Assembly (NCBI RefSeq): GCF_042648365.1 | Contig: NZ_JBHRXI010000016.1 | Coordinates: forward strand, 464,813 to 528,812 | DNA from: Lutimaribacter_A marinistellae | Lineage (GTDB): Bacteria > Pseudomonadota > Alphaproteobacteria > Rhodobacterales > Rhodobacteraceae | DNA length: 64,000 nt | Reading direction: 5' to 3' | Part shown: positions 30,001-36,677 of the stretch, piece by piece | Layout: each line of letters opens with the position of its first letter | Position numbering within the stretch: position 1 is the first letter of the stretch | Position numbers and translations under genes: made by a program | Notes under the pieces: generated by a model | Told to the model about the DNA's origin: nothing | Databases searched by the model: none | The model's input: only the letters and a program-made list of their open reading frames with translations

Positions 30001-30843
30001 GTTGTCGGCAAGGATGCCGGTAGGTACGCCCGAGGTGCTGGTCGTGCCCTCAAAGACTTGACCGAGGCTTGAACCGACCAGCGTCAGAAGGTTAGGGCCG
30101 GTCTCGGTAAACGTACCTGAAACATTACTCTCAGTCGGTGTGGTACCCTCGTTGCTGATGATGAGATTACCTGAAAGGTTCAGGGTTCCGGCTGACGCGT
30201 TCGCGATGCCTCCGCCACCGACGCCACTGCGGTCGTCGTTGCCGGTAATGGTGCTGTCGATGATCGTCGCCTGACCGGCATTGTAGATCGCGCCGCCCGG
30301 GCCTTCGGAGACGTTACCCCAGAAGGTCGATCCTTTCACCTCGAGTGTCGCGCCCTCCTGGTTTCGTATTGCACCGCCTTCGCCACCGCGCACTGTGAAG
30401 TTGTTCTTGAATAGTGAGCCCTCCACCTGCAGCGTGCCCGCATTGTCGATCGCGCCGCCGTTGGTGGCTGCGGTATCGAAAAAGGTGCTGTGCCGAACCG
30501 TCAGATCGCCGCCGGCCAAGACCTCGATCGCGCTCGGCCCGCCGAAAGCGTTGGTCGCCTGCGTGAAGTTCAGAGACTCGATAACCACCGTACCCGTGCC
30601 GTCGATTACGAAGGCGGAACTGCGGTATCGTCCGTCCAGGGTGACATCCGCACGATCGTCGCCGTCGATATCGCCGTCGATCGTTATGTCGCCAGACAGG
30701 CGCATCGCAGTGAAGTTCGTGAGAGTGACACCCTTCATGCTGTCGTCGAAACGGATGGTATGGGCTTCGCTACTGTCCGAATTTGCCGCCGCAACCGCTT
30801 GATTGAGCGTAAGTCCCGTTGCACTGACCACGAATAATGCCAT
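21028..30843 (-). CDS. giant Calx-beta adhesin-like secreted protein (3271 aa)
   Basis: One open frame encodes 3271 residues. Approximate layout: 1-332 is a right-handed beta-helix of the choice-of-anchor type, with repeats such as GGAIDNAGTL, GGAIRNQEG and GGAIYNAG, ending GVADLGAFEAG. A long run of Calx-beta-like repeats follows to about 1615. A unique core lies at about 1615-2390 and includes EF-hand-like loops DSNGDGSDSL and DHNGNGVIDPNEG. Two alpha-helical modules occupy about 2395-2757 (VETSLESALGLP, VEAALGLGIDISSFD). A cadherin-like domain follows (NIAPVAADIARVVEYN). The C-terminus (about 3014-3271) is a tandem of two related domains not recognised. No signal peptide and no classical RTX nonapeptides are seen; export by a type I or similar route and calcium-stabilised surface adhesion are inferred. 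Start: ATG at 30843 after a GGGGAGG site. Confidence 0.85.
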   Translation of the reverse strand: MALFVVSATGLTLNQAVAAANSDSSEAHTIRFDDSMKGVTLTNFTAMRLSGDITIDGDIDGDDRADVTLDGRYRSSAFVIDGTGTVVIESLNFTQATNAFGGPSAIEVLAGGDLTVRHSTFFDTAATNGGAIDNAGTLQVEGSLFKNNFTVRGGEGGAIRNQEGATLEVKGSTFWGNVSEGPGGAIYNAGQATIIDSTITGNDDRSGVGGGGIANASAGTLNLSGNLIISNEGTTPTESNVSGTFTETGPNLLTLVGSSLGQVFEGTTSTSGVPTGILADNGGPVQTVALNTNAGNPALDANTSSELTDGRGAIRGVDLTGINNGGVADLGAFEAGIPVVTVTATTSQTEAAASSVPAFTLSLPALSGTDTPAGTSTRVHFSISGTAERGTDYSVTLGGPAQVQAEGGDRFSAVVAYGGSAVISVGVVNDPLAEGDESIVLSLEPPTPSASPSNAGYLVGSTNVATYVIGDDDPIPALSISSAQTALSEGGVDLTVTISVDGGVPPSLPPVALVQVPSTGDFADPVAKTVTFAQGATSATGIFTVADDVIVEPLETFAVELVAPTIDNGGARYTLGTTSTFDVTVADNDADLLFTVGLSAGKTVSEGATGSDAALATVFLTDGGGVAKAAPAGGLTVSYTATFNGPFAAARPDDFVPLSGRLFIPEGETQGDILISSLDDIIVEGDVSFDIALSPASVRGANGNYDVDPAAATAMATLADNDTLKAIVTAVDVTTDETGTTAEATVRLTAEVPDGRIYVVAFSSDDTSEVTVATPFTEPAGAVGGGTADFIDLMLEFGTVSPEAAAVLPASAATANNLIVFRPNEGDNEGLIFSDTNGDFDVLKTARFQGQDDALADGTQFAGITATIVEFNAFSFGVNVVGSVDLFGTDGSPVTDIQVANVDDDSPGVLVSDVTGSVSEADLAQTATYQIRLATDPGGTVTIDLAPDADVEVSTDGATFASAGQITLSDTTAQTITVRAVDDGDVEGTLGALISHAISSGTTDYPTSLNILDATVRVVDDDTPSATLGTASAASEESLISAFVPIILSAPAPVGGLTVAYTVSGATTSSVQTATPGTDFFNLPGTIFIPAGVTGANLEITPLFDDFDEQPFEELTITLDTGTNYQLGSKTSERVSIFDDDQAGFLVLESGATTIIPEGSSDSYTIQLTSRPTADVTVMVNAGGNVQPTSATQSLTFSSANWDTPQTVILELGNDDIPGSNGGLEQITHSVASSDPDYDPTAVFPVIPRTVDVQTVDGDVAQIVFVNDGIFLSEDGSTANDSYSITLLAAPTADVIISAQVLSPTPAPQFALTPSNNDGNGNLVLNAGTLSGNFTVARIEDDVDYTNLSPSDFQIAHTVTSADPNFDGLNLPTIPEITLTQDDAAGFTVTPLDSADTTVVEGEADSDGFTVQLDSEPQSEVRIQLDSAWPTATDAGALNIDVDGAARGTATELVFNASNWNTPQTVTLSKVVSDDIAGEPFTVDLIKGFTTVSPEYVGLSAPSLSVDVVEDDVEGLTITETGGGTQVVEGGSNDSFDIVLDSQPTETVTIRVTGDTGQFEPIADLLFTPETWDIPQTVALTALEDADVGDATYTLGIDAISADPKYDVLSDSLAVTVEELANRAELADGLSTALTDIATTVNSTLNLELPLFDVGAVLPDFFETFTSVLVDIVRNDQSGSIAALGAAMANGIETAFSTAGITLDATVTPTISLGEVAFDITLGNEYATSLPLSADFGVPAVGFNVEGTIDPSFNYQLALGFGISEEQGFFLDTATTGFTASVGASLNDSFAASGNIGFLGIEATNRTDDEGDSLTGASVNLGLALNDLDGNDGTSRVAIDDFAAASPSDVFGLSFDASASLGLAVNTTLGANAVLPSFGFDLDGTWTALELNDQGVFEIGAAPTLAFNTIQVDTGEFLTNFADPVFRRIDAIIDPLRPVIDILQTDIVVFDRLGIDRIRGTTIDSNGDGSDSLVEVLEAFGGGTTRVSGFVNAIDNIAQLSADIIDLLDDADANGTNIIIDLGSFELGLSDENFDADPNDPDFDDAKSGVQNGSTSSGTGQVGSQIDNSTTLSSKAKALFNNLRGNEFLSFPLLTDAESVFDLLTGTTDVSLFEFDVPALEVGASFGVGFNVFGVLKGDLGVNASILADFAFGFDTQGFFDWASFDFLPSESWRIFDGLFVSDVDENGEDVPEIVATLDFSGGVEANLWVAKGYVRAGVEGTATVDFRDTGEASGTGDGKIRAISEIGANLATPWNLFNLAGAISAYAAGEARAFGVKLGSFSVSKELIRIEYGADGLSISTVFDGPIIGGVAFFDANFSGVRDPDEPFTITGADPNNPDIGLFDLAVPLEVYDHNGNGVIDPNEGRIIVLDGYDLDTGDIQVIPYVTAAGWTVASPLTLLAIELAPIDPAAVETSLESALGLPAAFDLRGGDPLAGILAGNSDAAEVFKVLAQLQNLIILGANTLGDANDPTPGELISGNFNASGPDFREEGAIALVNALATLVKAGTSIDLSDGARLTALIETAGLAIGQTPVGLGAAVADLVFRNTTIAGVSGTGVAARDAIADEIAFEQSDTSYGYTLENVFARLLGASVPKPSVDTAAAQVEAALGLGIDISSFDTIGELQNGNADALDVYAKQVAVNATLVQLAELSNGASGGGSEPAALAALVGEVSGASTPLDLTDPALIEALITEIGAGVSPEATQKAAQVIAGSNREMFDIAENAGPNPDLSALRQQIAEVQTKAQGGQAGLLGELGGGKIDESEFDERLVLVQEAPDVGVFEIDTDEETVAIQNIFDGIDADVLDAITIAEIADLQDAQGTPLNPVTGTSITLASGALVTLLPNGQLTYDPNGAFDALNNGERSLDAFKILFQTADGSFDGRVAVTIDGLDGVSNIAPVAADIARVVEYNRTTTIRLDTTALNIDGDNGSPLVTDADGDTISLLSIDLAGVVSDAGAAVSSEGIVLNPTGTFAYLAGDETASLGTATYTVSDGNGGEDTGEIALSITGDDDLFNTGGRFSFVMNTNGGANRFGFDGDDFFVQGKDVRGREKFNEFDDLLTRSAELFSGEIIAAGIIDDQALPSGNGPQSDVTGANTVVISGSGIDGIYEIQFDKARQADRFDSFFERMLTRIDDKDVVANDATDFRFDIGDLRIFFDDDVFEYGLTTDGGQSQGRFGDLERFVEAIAEEFGGVQLYDGRFAPQRIADGREPWVANFFHDDVVIFGANVRGVFRFDFEDRETARMVEQGFEDLFEAISSNGIVAVDDAPLS
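21046..21800 (-). repeat. coding tandem of two related C-terminal domains
   Basis: The last 250 or so residues of the 3271-aa protein contain two diverged copies, roughly 21430-21800 (first) and 21046-21420 (second). The best-matching segments are TVVISGSGIDGIYEIQFDK and DVVIFGANVRGVFRFDFED, each followed after a few residues by a helix ending FDSFFERML or FEDLF. Each copy also starts with an acidic strand (FGFDGDDFFVQG; IFFDDDVFEYG). The duplication is seen directly; the fold and role are unknown. Confidence 0.65.
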
Positions 30844-31032
30844 TTTGACCTCCCCGAGCGTTCTTCCTTTTCAGGCAAACACCAGTCAGACCCGGCGCAT
30901 GATGCCGTCTGACGCGTGAGGGACGTCAGCGCGCGGCAAGACCGAGGACAGACAAGCGCTTCACGAAGTTCTTAGGCAGGATATCGCCGAATCCGGTGCG
31001 CGTCGTGGTCCCAGCGTCTCAATCTACGCGCC

Positions 31033-31968
31033 TTAACTTGTCTCGAAAGCGCTTTGCGCGATGCAGTCCGAGGGTGAAACGCCGAATCGAGTGTGGAAGG
31101 CCCGGCGAAAGTTGGACGCGTCGTGAAACCCCCACCGGTTCGAGACCTGCCGCACCGCGCCATGGAATTTCGGAGCACGAAGGAGGTCTGCCAAGCAACG
31201 GTCGAGCCGTTCGTCGCGCACACGCGCCTCAATCCCACCCTTGCCGAAAACCCGGTACAGCGTTGCGCGCGACATCGCGAGGTCACGACAGATTCGTTCC
31301 GTTCCAAGATCCTCACGACCCACGTTCTTGGCGATGTAGCGCTCGACGAGCAGCGCGCGAGAGAGGTCTTGTTGCGGGTCTTCGGCCTTGGCGGCTTCGC
31401 CGTCTAGCGCGGCGCGTATCAGTGAAAGCAGCGTCTGCGCCTTGAGTTCGGCCTGGACTGTCAGGCCAGTCATGACCTCTTCGACGAAAAGCTCCAGCGC
31501 GAGTCCGAGCCCTGCGCCATGCGAAGTGTCTTTGCGGAATGACAGATAGCTAGGATCGTGTGAGGGATCGTATTGCAGCGCGGCATGGGGTATCAAAGCG
31601 CCGATACCCCGGGCATCCTTTACGATGCCAGCATAAGGGCGAGAAAAATCGATTATGTGAACGGTGTTGGCATCGACACATGTGCGCTGAGGGCCCTGAA
31701 TACCGCACGTCGATCCTGTTCGGTAGGTTTCGATCAACAAGACCGGCTCAAGGCCGCCGCGAGTATGACGCCCGTCTCGGTCGATGCGCAAACCCGAAAG
31801 TTGCACGGCGGTGGCGACAAGGTTCCGGTACGGCTCGAGACGGGCGGCAATCTGGAGTTCGGGCTGATTTTGTAACGTATTCACGGCATAGAACGGCCGT
31901 GCCAGGTCATGGGCGGTGTCGATATCGAGATCGAACCCCTGCAACCAGTCTGCATCATGGATTGTCAT
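31033..31968 (-). CDS. AraC-family transcriptional regulator
   Basis: A 311-residue regulator. The ATG at 31968 (MTIHDADWLQ) was chosen for its GAGAGG ribosome site; the frame remains open 87 bp further upstream. The N-terminal part resembles the AraC_binding_2 (FeaR/PobR-like) sensor region. The C-terminal AraC DNA-binding domain has helix-turn-helix stretches around RICRDLAMSRATLYRVFGK and a second copy, NRWGFHDASNFRRAFHTRFG, ending GVSPSD. It lies upstream of, and on the same strand as, the 3271-aa adhesin-like gene (189 bp gap), so that gene is its most obvious candidate target. That is positional inference only. Confidence 0.88.
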   Translation of the reverse strand: MTIHDADWLQGFDLDIDTAHDLARPFYAVNTLQNQPELQIAARLEPYRNLVATAVQLSGLRIDRDGRHTRGGLEPVLLIETYRTGSTCGIQGPQRTCVDANTVHIIDFSRPYAGIVKDARGIGALIPHAALQYDPSHDPSYLSFRKDTSHGAGLGLALELFVEEVMTGLTVQAELKAQTLLSLIRAALDGEAAKAEDPQQDLSRALLVERYIAKNVGREDLGTERICRDLAMSRATLYRVFGKGGIEARVRDERLDRCLADLLRAPKFHGAVRQVSNRWGFHDASNFRRAFHTRFGVSPSDCIAQSAFETS

Positions 31969-32601
31969 GAGGCCTCTCGCTCCTGCGCTGCACTTCGGCG
32001 AGTGGCGCGCGTGCGTCTGGGCGGTACGGACGCGGGCGGTGTCGAAGCCAAACAAACGGGCATGGCTCCGAACCGCCGCAATACTGCCAGGTCAGTTCTG
32101 TTAGCAGCGGGCACCTTTTGGGATTGTCTCTTGGGCGGTCGTGCCTTCAGGTGCTTCCGGGTCATTGGACCACTTACGCGCAGCGTGGTGAGAGGCATCT
32201 GCCTTCTCGCGACGAGTGCAGTTGGTCTGTGTTGGTTGATGCAGTCTTGCGTAAACGAAAGGGCGCGGGTGCCGGGACGGACCTGTGCGGCCGTCACAAC
32301 CATGCGCGTTTCGCGAGAGCTGACCATGACAATCAAATCGTGTTTTTTTCAGCAGATACCCCTAAAGCATCATAGCATGAAGTTGGAAAATGCTGGGCAG
32401 GCTTGTCACCTGACATGTCGGAACGCACGGTATGGGCGCAAAAGAGGTCCGATTTTGCCTCTTTTGGCGGCAGCGCAGCCTAGCTTGCGAAGGGTCTTTT
32501 CCCGTCGCCGGAGAGATGGGTGCGAAACCACTGCACTCCAGTGATTCGTACCCCAGGCGGGATTCATGCGACGTTGAGTTGCTTTCGCAGCATGGAGAGT
32601 T
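31969..32601. other. intergenic region with no recognised gene
   Basis: About 630 bp. The frames that stay open are short, arginine- or serine-rich and match no family pattern. A perfect hairpin CAAAAGAGG, ten bases, CCTCTTTTG lies at 32439-32466; no T-run follows on either strand, so it is not a canonical terminator, but it sits downstream of the small membrane-protein gene. Confidence 0.4.
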
Positions 32602-32724
32602 TTAGGCGTTAGCCTTGTCCTCAAGGGCTTCAGCGATTTTGGAAAGCCCTTCGTAAACTGCACCGCCGATAATGCATGATCCGACAATAATGCCCACAAG
32701 TATCAATACTGCGCTGGCCGTCAT
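32602..32724 (-). CDS. small single-span membrane protein (40 aa)
   Basis: A 40-residue frame: one hydrophobic helix (VLILVGIIVGSCIIGGAVY) followed by a short charged amphipathic tail (EGLSKIAEALEDKANA). The ATG at 32724 is preceded by AGGAG at a spacing of ten bases. The clear helix-plus-charged-tail pattern and the ribosome site support translation, although no family was recognised and coding statistics over 40 codons are weak. It might be a small membrane modulator or stress peptide. It stands alone within about 1 kb of otherwise gene-free DNA. Confidence 0.45.
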   Translation of the reverse strand: MTASAVLILVGIIVGSCIIGGAVYEGLSKIAEALEDKANA

Positions 32725-33061
32725 CGTTCTCTTGCTCCTAGTTTGTTCAGATTTAACGCGAAGGCCAACCAAGATCGCGAAGGGCCCAGTACTGATTAGA
32801 ACCAAGTAGCCGCAAGCGATAGGATGAGCGGCGGAAAATCCTGTTGTCCGTTTCAACGGCCTGAGCAGATACCCAGGCGAATTCGGCGAACGCGCCGTTG
32901 GCCGATGTCCGCCGCCATTCACACGTCCGCGTTCTCAAGCGGCGGCCTCAAGTGGTGCCTCGCGGCCGCGAAAAACTGATAGCTAAACGAAAACGCGCTC
33001 CTTGGATAAGGCCAATAATGCGTGCACCAGCCACGACAACTCGTCAGGCACGGATTTGCTG
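32725..33061. other. intergenic region upstream of small membrane-protein gene
   Basis: About 340 bp containing the leader of the 40-aa gene and the 3' flank of the DUF3237 gene. No supported reading frame, RNA gene or repeat was found. Confidence 0.4.
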
Positions 33062-33526
33062 TCATTCCATTGCGTAGAGGTCCACCAGAACCGATTGCTT
33101 CATGCGTGCCCCGACGCCGACAAAGAGCATTCGGTTAACCCAGTCGTAGCGCGCGTCGCCTGTTTCAAGACGGGCATGGGTCCGCATGTAATAGGATGAA
33201 GGGTCGACATCGTCGCCTCGGGCGACTGCATCGAGAATCTCCGTCGGCCCATGACGATACCCGTAGTTGGTGATTTCGATGATCGCCCCGTCATTTGTTT
33301 CCATCGCATAACGCGTGTCGAGTTCAGCAAGACCATTGTGAAAGATCGTCTGCCAGTCAGCTCCAAGGTTGAGAAGGTGACCAGACAGTCTCTCGCCCGT
33401 GACCTGCCCCCCTATGATGGGGATGATCCGGCGCTTTCCAGCGCGCCCGGCGCCCATTTCGAGGATGGGATCGAGATCCACGTTGAGTTGACACACATGT
33501 GTGAGCGTTGGTCGTGGCAGGAGCAT
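33062..33526 (-). CDS. DUF3237 family protein
   Basis: A 154-residue protein of the DUF3237 (beta-barrel, lipocalin-like) family. Characteristic parts are CQLNVDLDPILEMG, RRIIPIIGGQVTGERLSG, GADWQTIFHNGLAELDTRYAMETNDGA (split here as GADWQTI and DTRYAMETNDG) and SYYMRTHARLETGDARYDW. No function is established for the family; members are often found beside aromatic or steroid catabolic genes. It is transcribed divergently from the MarR gene, with 79 bp between starts that contain a candidate MarR operator at 33550-33571. It therefore looks like a member of the aromatic island. Confidence 0.85.
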   Translation of the reverse strand: MLLPRPTLTHVCQLNVDLDPILEMGAGRAGKRRIIPIIGGQVTGERLSGHLLNLGADWQTIFHNGLAELDTRYAMETNDGAIIEITNYGYRHGPTEILDAVARGDDVDPSSYYMRTHARLETGDARYDWVNRMLFVGVGARMKQSVLVDLYAME

Positions 33527-33549
33527 GAGGGCATGCCTTTCACTGAATT

Positions 33550-33571
33550 AATTGTTTACCAATGTAACAGT
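33550..33571. promoter_or_regulatory. candidate MarR operator, copy 1
   Basis: A 22-bp element with core TTAC-CAAT-GTAA (TTGTTTACCAATGTAACAGT from 33552) between the divergent DUF3237 and MarR genes. It matches the element at 40532-40553 at 18 of 22 positions. Auto-repression of the MarR gene through this site is the simplest reading. Confidence 0.55.
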
Positions 33572-33605
33572 CTTCATTTAAACTGCCAAGCGAAGGAGGA
33601 CCGCC

Positions 33606-34085
33606 ATGTCACGTGAGGCTGCACAAGGCGCGCAACGCCCCGGTGTTGACCACAGCCGTTCAGATCTGGAGGATCTGATCGGCTACAACCTGAAGCGCGC
33701 CTACATCATCGTGCAATCGGATTTTCGCGACGCATTGGGTGCGGATGGCATGTCTGCGCGGGTGTTCACGGCGTTGTCTCTCTGCGTGAAGTATCCGAAC
33801 ATCACTCAAAGCGAACTTGCACGAATGATGGGTATCGAACGCTCGGGCCTGGTTGCGATCGTAGATGAGCTGGAGGCTAGGGAACACCTGCGGCGCGCGC
33901 GTGTTCCCGGCGATCGCCGTGTGCAAGCGCTTGTTCCGACCGATGCGGGACGGGCAGCTTATGACGCGGCAATCCAGGCCGTGCGAGCACATGAAGATCG
34001 CCTTTTCTCGGATATGACGAGTTCTGAAAGGGCCACACTTTTGGCGCTGCTCAAGAAGATCCGGGGATTGGAGAAGCAGCAATGA
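33606..34085 (+). CDS. MarR-family transcriptional regulator
   Basis: A 159-residue winged-helix regulator of the MarR family. The DNA-binding part is seen in NITQSELARMMGIERSGLV, then IVDELEAREHLRRARVPGD RRVQ (recognition helix and wing) and LVPTDAGRAAY. The start at 33606 has an AAGGAGG site. The stop overlaps the SDR gene start (ATGA), so regulator and catabolic genes are co-transcribed. MarR proteins in hydroxycinnamate clusters (CouR, HcaR and FerC types) are repressors released by aryl-CoA thioesters; a similar ligand is likely here because the operon encodes an aryl-CoA ligase. Two matching operator-like elements mark the divergent promoters at each side of the island. Confidence 0.9.
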   Translation: MSREAAQGAQRPGVDHSRSDLEDLIGYNLKRAYIIVQSDFRDALGADGMSARVFTALSLCVKYPNITQSELARMMGIERSGLVAIVDELEAREHLRRARVPGDRRVQALVPTDAGRAAYDAAIQAVRAHEDRLFSDMTSSERATLLALLKKIRGLEKQQ

Positions 34086-34855
34086 CGATCTTGAATTGGG
34101 CCGGACACGGGGCCATCGTCACTGGCGGTGCATCGGGCTTGGGAGCGGCAACGGCAGCACGGCTGGCGCAGGACGGGCTCACTGTCACGCTTTTCGACCT
34201 CAATGCAGAGGCGGGCCGTGTACATGCCGAGAAGATAGGCGGACACTATTTCTCGGTCGACGTGTCTGATCCGGTTTCAGTTGCCAAGGGTATCGAAGCG
34301 GCCGGTCGTGCGCTGACCATGCCGCGTGTCTTGGTGAACTGCGCCGGGATCGGTGGCGCCGCCAAGACGGTCTCTCGTGGCGCGGCACATGACCCATCCC
34401 TGTTCCATAAGGTTATCAAGGTCAATCTCATGGGCAGTTTCAACTGCGCGAGCCAGTTTGCGGCTATGATCTCTGCAGCGGAGCCTGTCGACAGAGACGG
34501 CGCGCGCGGTGTCATCGTCAACACGGCCTCGGTGGCTGCATTTGACGGGCAAGTCGGGCAACTGGCTTACGCGGCCTCGAAGGGTGGTATAGTGGCGATG
34601 ACCCTGCCCATGGCGCGCGATCTGGCAGACAAGGGTATTCGCGTCTGCACGATTGCACCGGGATTGTTTCTGACGCCTCTGCTGCACGAACTGCCCAAAG
34701 AGGTTCAGGCGTCTCTGGGGGCGCAGGTGCCATTCCCGTCGCGATTGGGCGCGCCCGACGAATTTGCCGACATGGTCAGCCAGATCACCCGTAACCCCAT
34801 GCTGAACGGAGAGGTCATTCGGATGGATGGTGCCATTCGGATGGCGCCGCGGTAG
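34082..34855 (+). CDS. short-chain dehydrogenase (3-hydroxyacyl-CoA dehydrogenase-like SDR)
   Basis: A 257-residue classical SDR. The NAD-binding glycine motif TGGASGLG lies at 14-21, with Asp39 at the end of beta-2 favouring NAD. The NCAG motif is at 86-89, the catalytic Ser at 150 (VNTAS) and YxxxK at 163-167 (YAASK). The sequence resembles the type 10 hydroxyacyl-CoA dehydrogenase group. In this context it probably oxidises a 3-hydroxy-3-arylpropanoyl-CoA to the 3-keto form, the step assigned to CouN in Rhodococcus hydroxycinnamate degradation. It overlaps the MarR gene by four bases and is followed by the CoA ligase after 10 bp. Confidence 0.87.
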   Translation: MTILNWAGHGAIVTGGASGLGAATAARLAQDGLTVTLFDLNAEAGRVHAEKIGGHYFSVDVSDPVSVAKGIEAAGRALTMPRVLVNCAGIGGAAKTVSRGAAHDPSLFHKVIKVNLMGSFNCASQFAAMISAAEPVDRDGARGVIVNTASVAAFDGQVGQLAYAASKGGIVAMTLPMARDLADKGIRVCTIAPGLFLTPLLHELPKEVQASLGAQVPFPSRLGAPDEFADMVSQITRNPMLNGEVIRMDGAIRMAPR

Positions 34856-34865
34856 GAGAGGCGAA

Positions 34866-36638
34866 ATGAATACCCTTGACCCAACCGATTTCTGGGCACC
34901 GCGGTTTGACATCGTCACCCGCGCGGATGGTTCGACCCTGATGCAGCAGAAAGACCCTTTACCGGACCATCTTCCTACCTTGGCGGATTATCTGGACAAA
35001 TGGGCAGACGCCACTCCGGATCAACCTTGGATCGCGCAAAGGGATAAGGGTGATGACTGGCGTAAGATCACTTATGCCGAGGCTCGGGATGCGGCGCGGC
35101 GGATCGGGGCTAGCCTGCTTGCAATGGGGCTGGGTGCAGACAGGCCCCTGTTGATCCTGTCTGGCAATTCCCTGGAGCACGCATTGCTCGGCGCCGCATG
35201 TTTTTATGTGGGTATTCCATACGCCCCGGTCAGTCCGGCCTATTCGCTGGTGTCCGAGGATCATGCCAAGCTGAAGGACATCGCCGCGCTGCTAAAACCA
35301 GGTGCGATCTATGCCGAGGACGGCGATGCGTTTGCATCGGCGATGGCTTCGATCGGTCAACGGGGTATGGCCGTGATAAGCCGTGAAGGTCAAAACACGG
35401 TGCAGTTCGACGACCTTCTGTCGGGCGATCCGGCAAAGGCCCAAGCGTCGCGAGCAAGTTTGTCCGGTGAAACCGTGGTGAAATACCTGTTCACCTCCGG
35501 TTCGACCGGGTCGCCCAAGGCCGTCATCAATACCAACAAGATGATCTGCTCCATGCAGGCCATGGTGCGCGATTGTTATCGCTTTCTGGAGAAACGCCCG
35601 CCGGTGGTACTGGATTGGGCCCCTTGGAACCATACCGCGGCCGGGAACAAGGTGTCGTATCTCGTGATGACCAATGGCGGAACGTACCATATCGACGATG
35701 GTAAACCCGCGCCGGGCAAATTCGACGAGACCTTGCGCAACCTCCGTGAAATCGCTTGCACATGGTATTTCAACGTGCCCGTCGGCTGGGATCTTCTGGT
35801 CGAAGAGTTGGAAAATGATGCCCAACTGGCCGAGACCTTTTTCAGTCAGTTGGGTATGATGTTCTATGCCGGAGCCGGCATGGCGCAACACACTTGGGAC
35901 CGGTTGCGCGCCGTGGCGCGAAAGACAACCGGCCACGAGGTGCCGCTCGCGACAAGCTTGGGCGCCACGGAAACCGCCCCATTTGCGCTGGCATGCACCG
36001 AGGTTCAGGAGTTTTCCGGCAATGTTGGAGTTCCGGCCGCCGGACTGACTATGAAATTGGTGCCCAATGGCGGCAAACTGGAATTGCGGCTGAAGGGGCC
36101 AAGTATCACCCCCGGTTACTATGGCGATCCTGTAAAGACGGCAGAGGCCTTTGATGGCGAGGGCTTTTACTGCATGGGAGATGCGCTCAGACCCGCAGAT
36201 CCGGACGATCTCAGCAAAGGGTTTTTCTTTGACGGGCGGGTGGCCGAGAACTTCAAGCTGACCACCGGAACTTGGGTGGCCGTCGGTGCGGTGCGTGCAT
36301 CATTGGTCGATGCGATGGAGGGCCTGATCCGCGACGCCGTGATCACCGGCGAAAACGAAGCTGAACTGGGCGCTTTGGTCATTCCGTCGGAGAAGGCAGC
36401 CTGCATGCCGGCGGACGATCTGCGCATCGCCTTGGGCCAAAAGTTGTCAGAGGCGGCAGAAAAAGCCACCGGTTCAGCCAGCCGGGTGAGGCGAGCCGTG
36501 CTCCTGACGAAAGAGCCGAGTTTCGACCGTGGTGAGATCACTGAGAAAGGCTCCCTCAACCAGAGGGCCATGCGTAGAAACTACCAGGATCTTATTGCCG
36601 AGATGTATGCTGGAGACGGGGATGTGATCCTCGCCTGA
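34866..36638 (+). CDS. feruloyl-CoA synthase-type aryl-CoA ligase
   Basis: A 590-residue AMP-forming acyl-CoA ligase. The phosphate-binding loop is FTSGSTGSPKAV (209-220); other ANL landmarks include NHTAAGNK and GATETAP. The overall pattern (PAYSLVSEDHAKLKDI, GLTMKLVPNGGKLELRLKGP, DPDDLSKGFFFDGRVAENFKL split over two parts) is that of feruloyl-CoA synthases. The reaction is aryl carboxylate + ATP + CoA to aryl-CoA + AMP + PPi in the cytoplasm. The start at 34866 was chosen for its GGAGAGG site; the frame opens a little earlier, inside the SDR gene. It is the committing step of the aromatic island; the substrate is probably a hydroxy- or methoxycinnamate. Confidence 0.87.
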   Translation: MNTLDPTDFWAPRFDIVTRADGSTLMQQKDPLPDHLPTLADYLDKWADATPDQPWIAQRDKGDDWRKITYAEARDAARRIGASLLAMGLGADRPLLILSGNSLEHALLGAACFYVGIPYAPVSPAYSLVSEDHAKLKDIAALLKPGAIYAEDGDAFASAMASIGQRGMAVISREGQNTVQFDDLLSGDPAKAQASRASLSGETVVKYLFTSGSTGSPKAVINTNKMICSMQAMVRDCYRFLEKRPPVVLDWAPWNHTAAGNKVSYLVMTNGGTYHIDDGKPAPGKFDETLRNLREIACTWYFNVPVGWDLLVEELENDAQLAETFFSQLGMMFYAGAGMAQHTWDRLRAVARKTTGHEVPLATSLGATETAPFALACTEVQEFSGNVGVPAAGLTMKLVPNGGKLELRLKGPSITPGYYGDPVKTAEAFDGEGFYCMGDALRPADPDDLSKGFFFDGRVAENFKLTTGTWVAVGAVRASLVDAMEGLIRDAVITGENEAELGALVIPSEKAACMPADDLRIALGQKLSEAAEKATGSASRVRRAVLLTKEPSFDRGEITEKGSLNQRAMRRNYQDLIAEMYAGDGDVILA

Positions 36639-36677
36639 CACAGGGTGGGCGGAAGCAGCCCGGAGAAGGCGGTTTCG

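Noticed and set aside
32439..32466. CAAAAGAGG/CCTCTTTTG hairpin as a terminator
   Set aside because: The stem is perfect but no T-run follows on either strand, so a rho-independent terminator is not supported.
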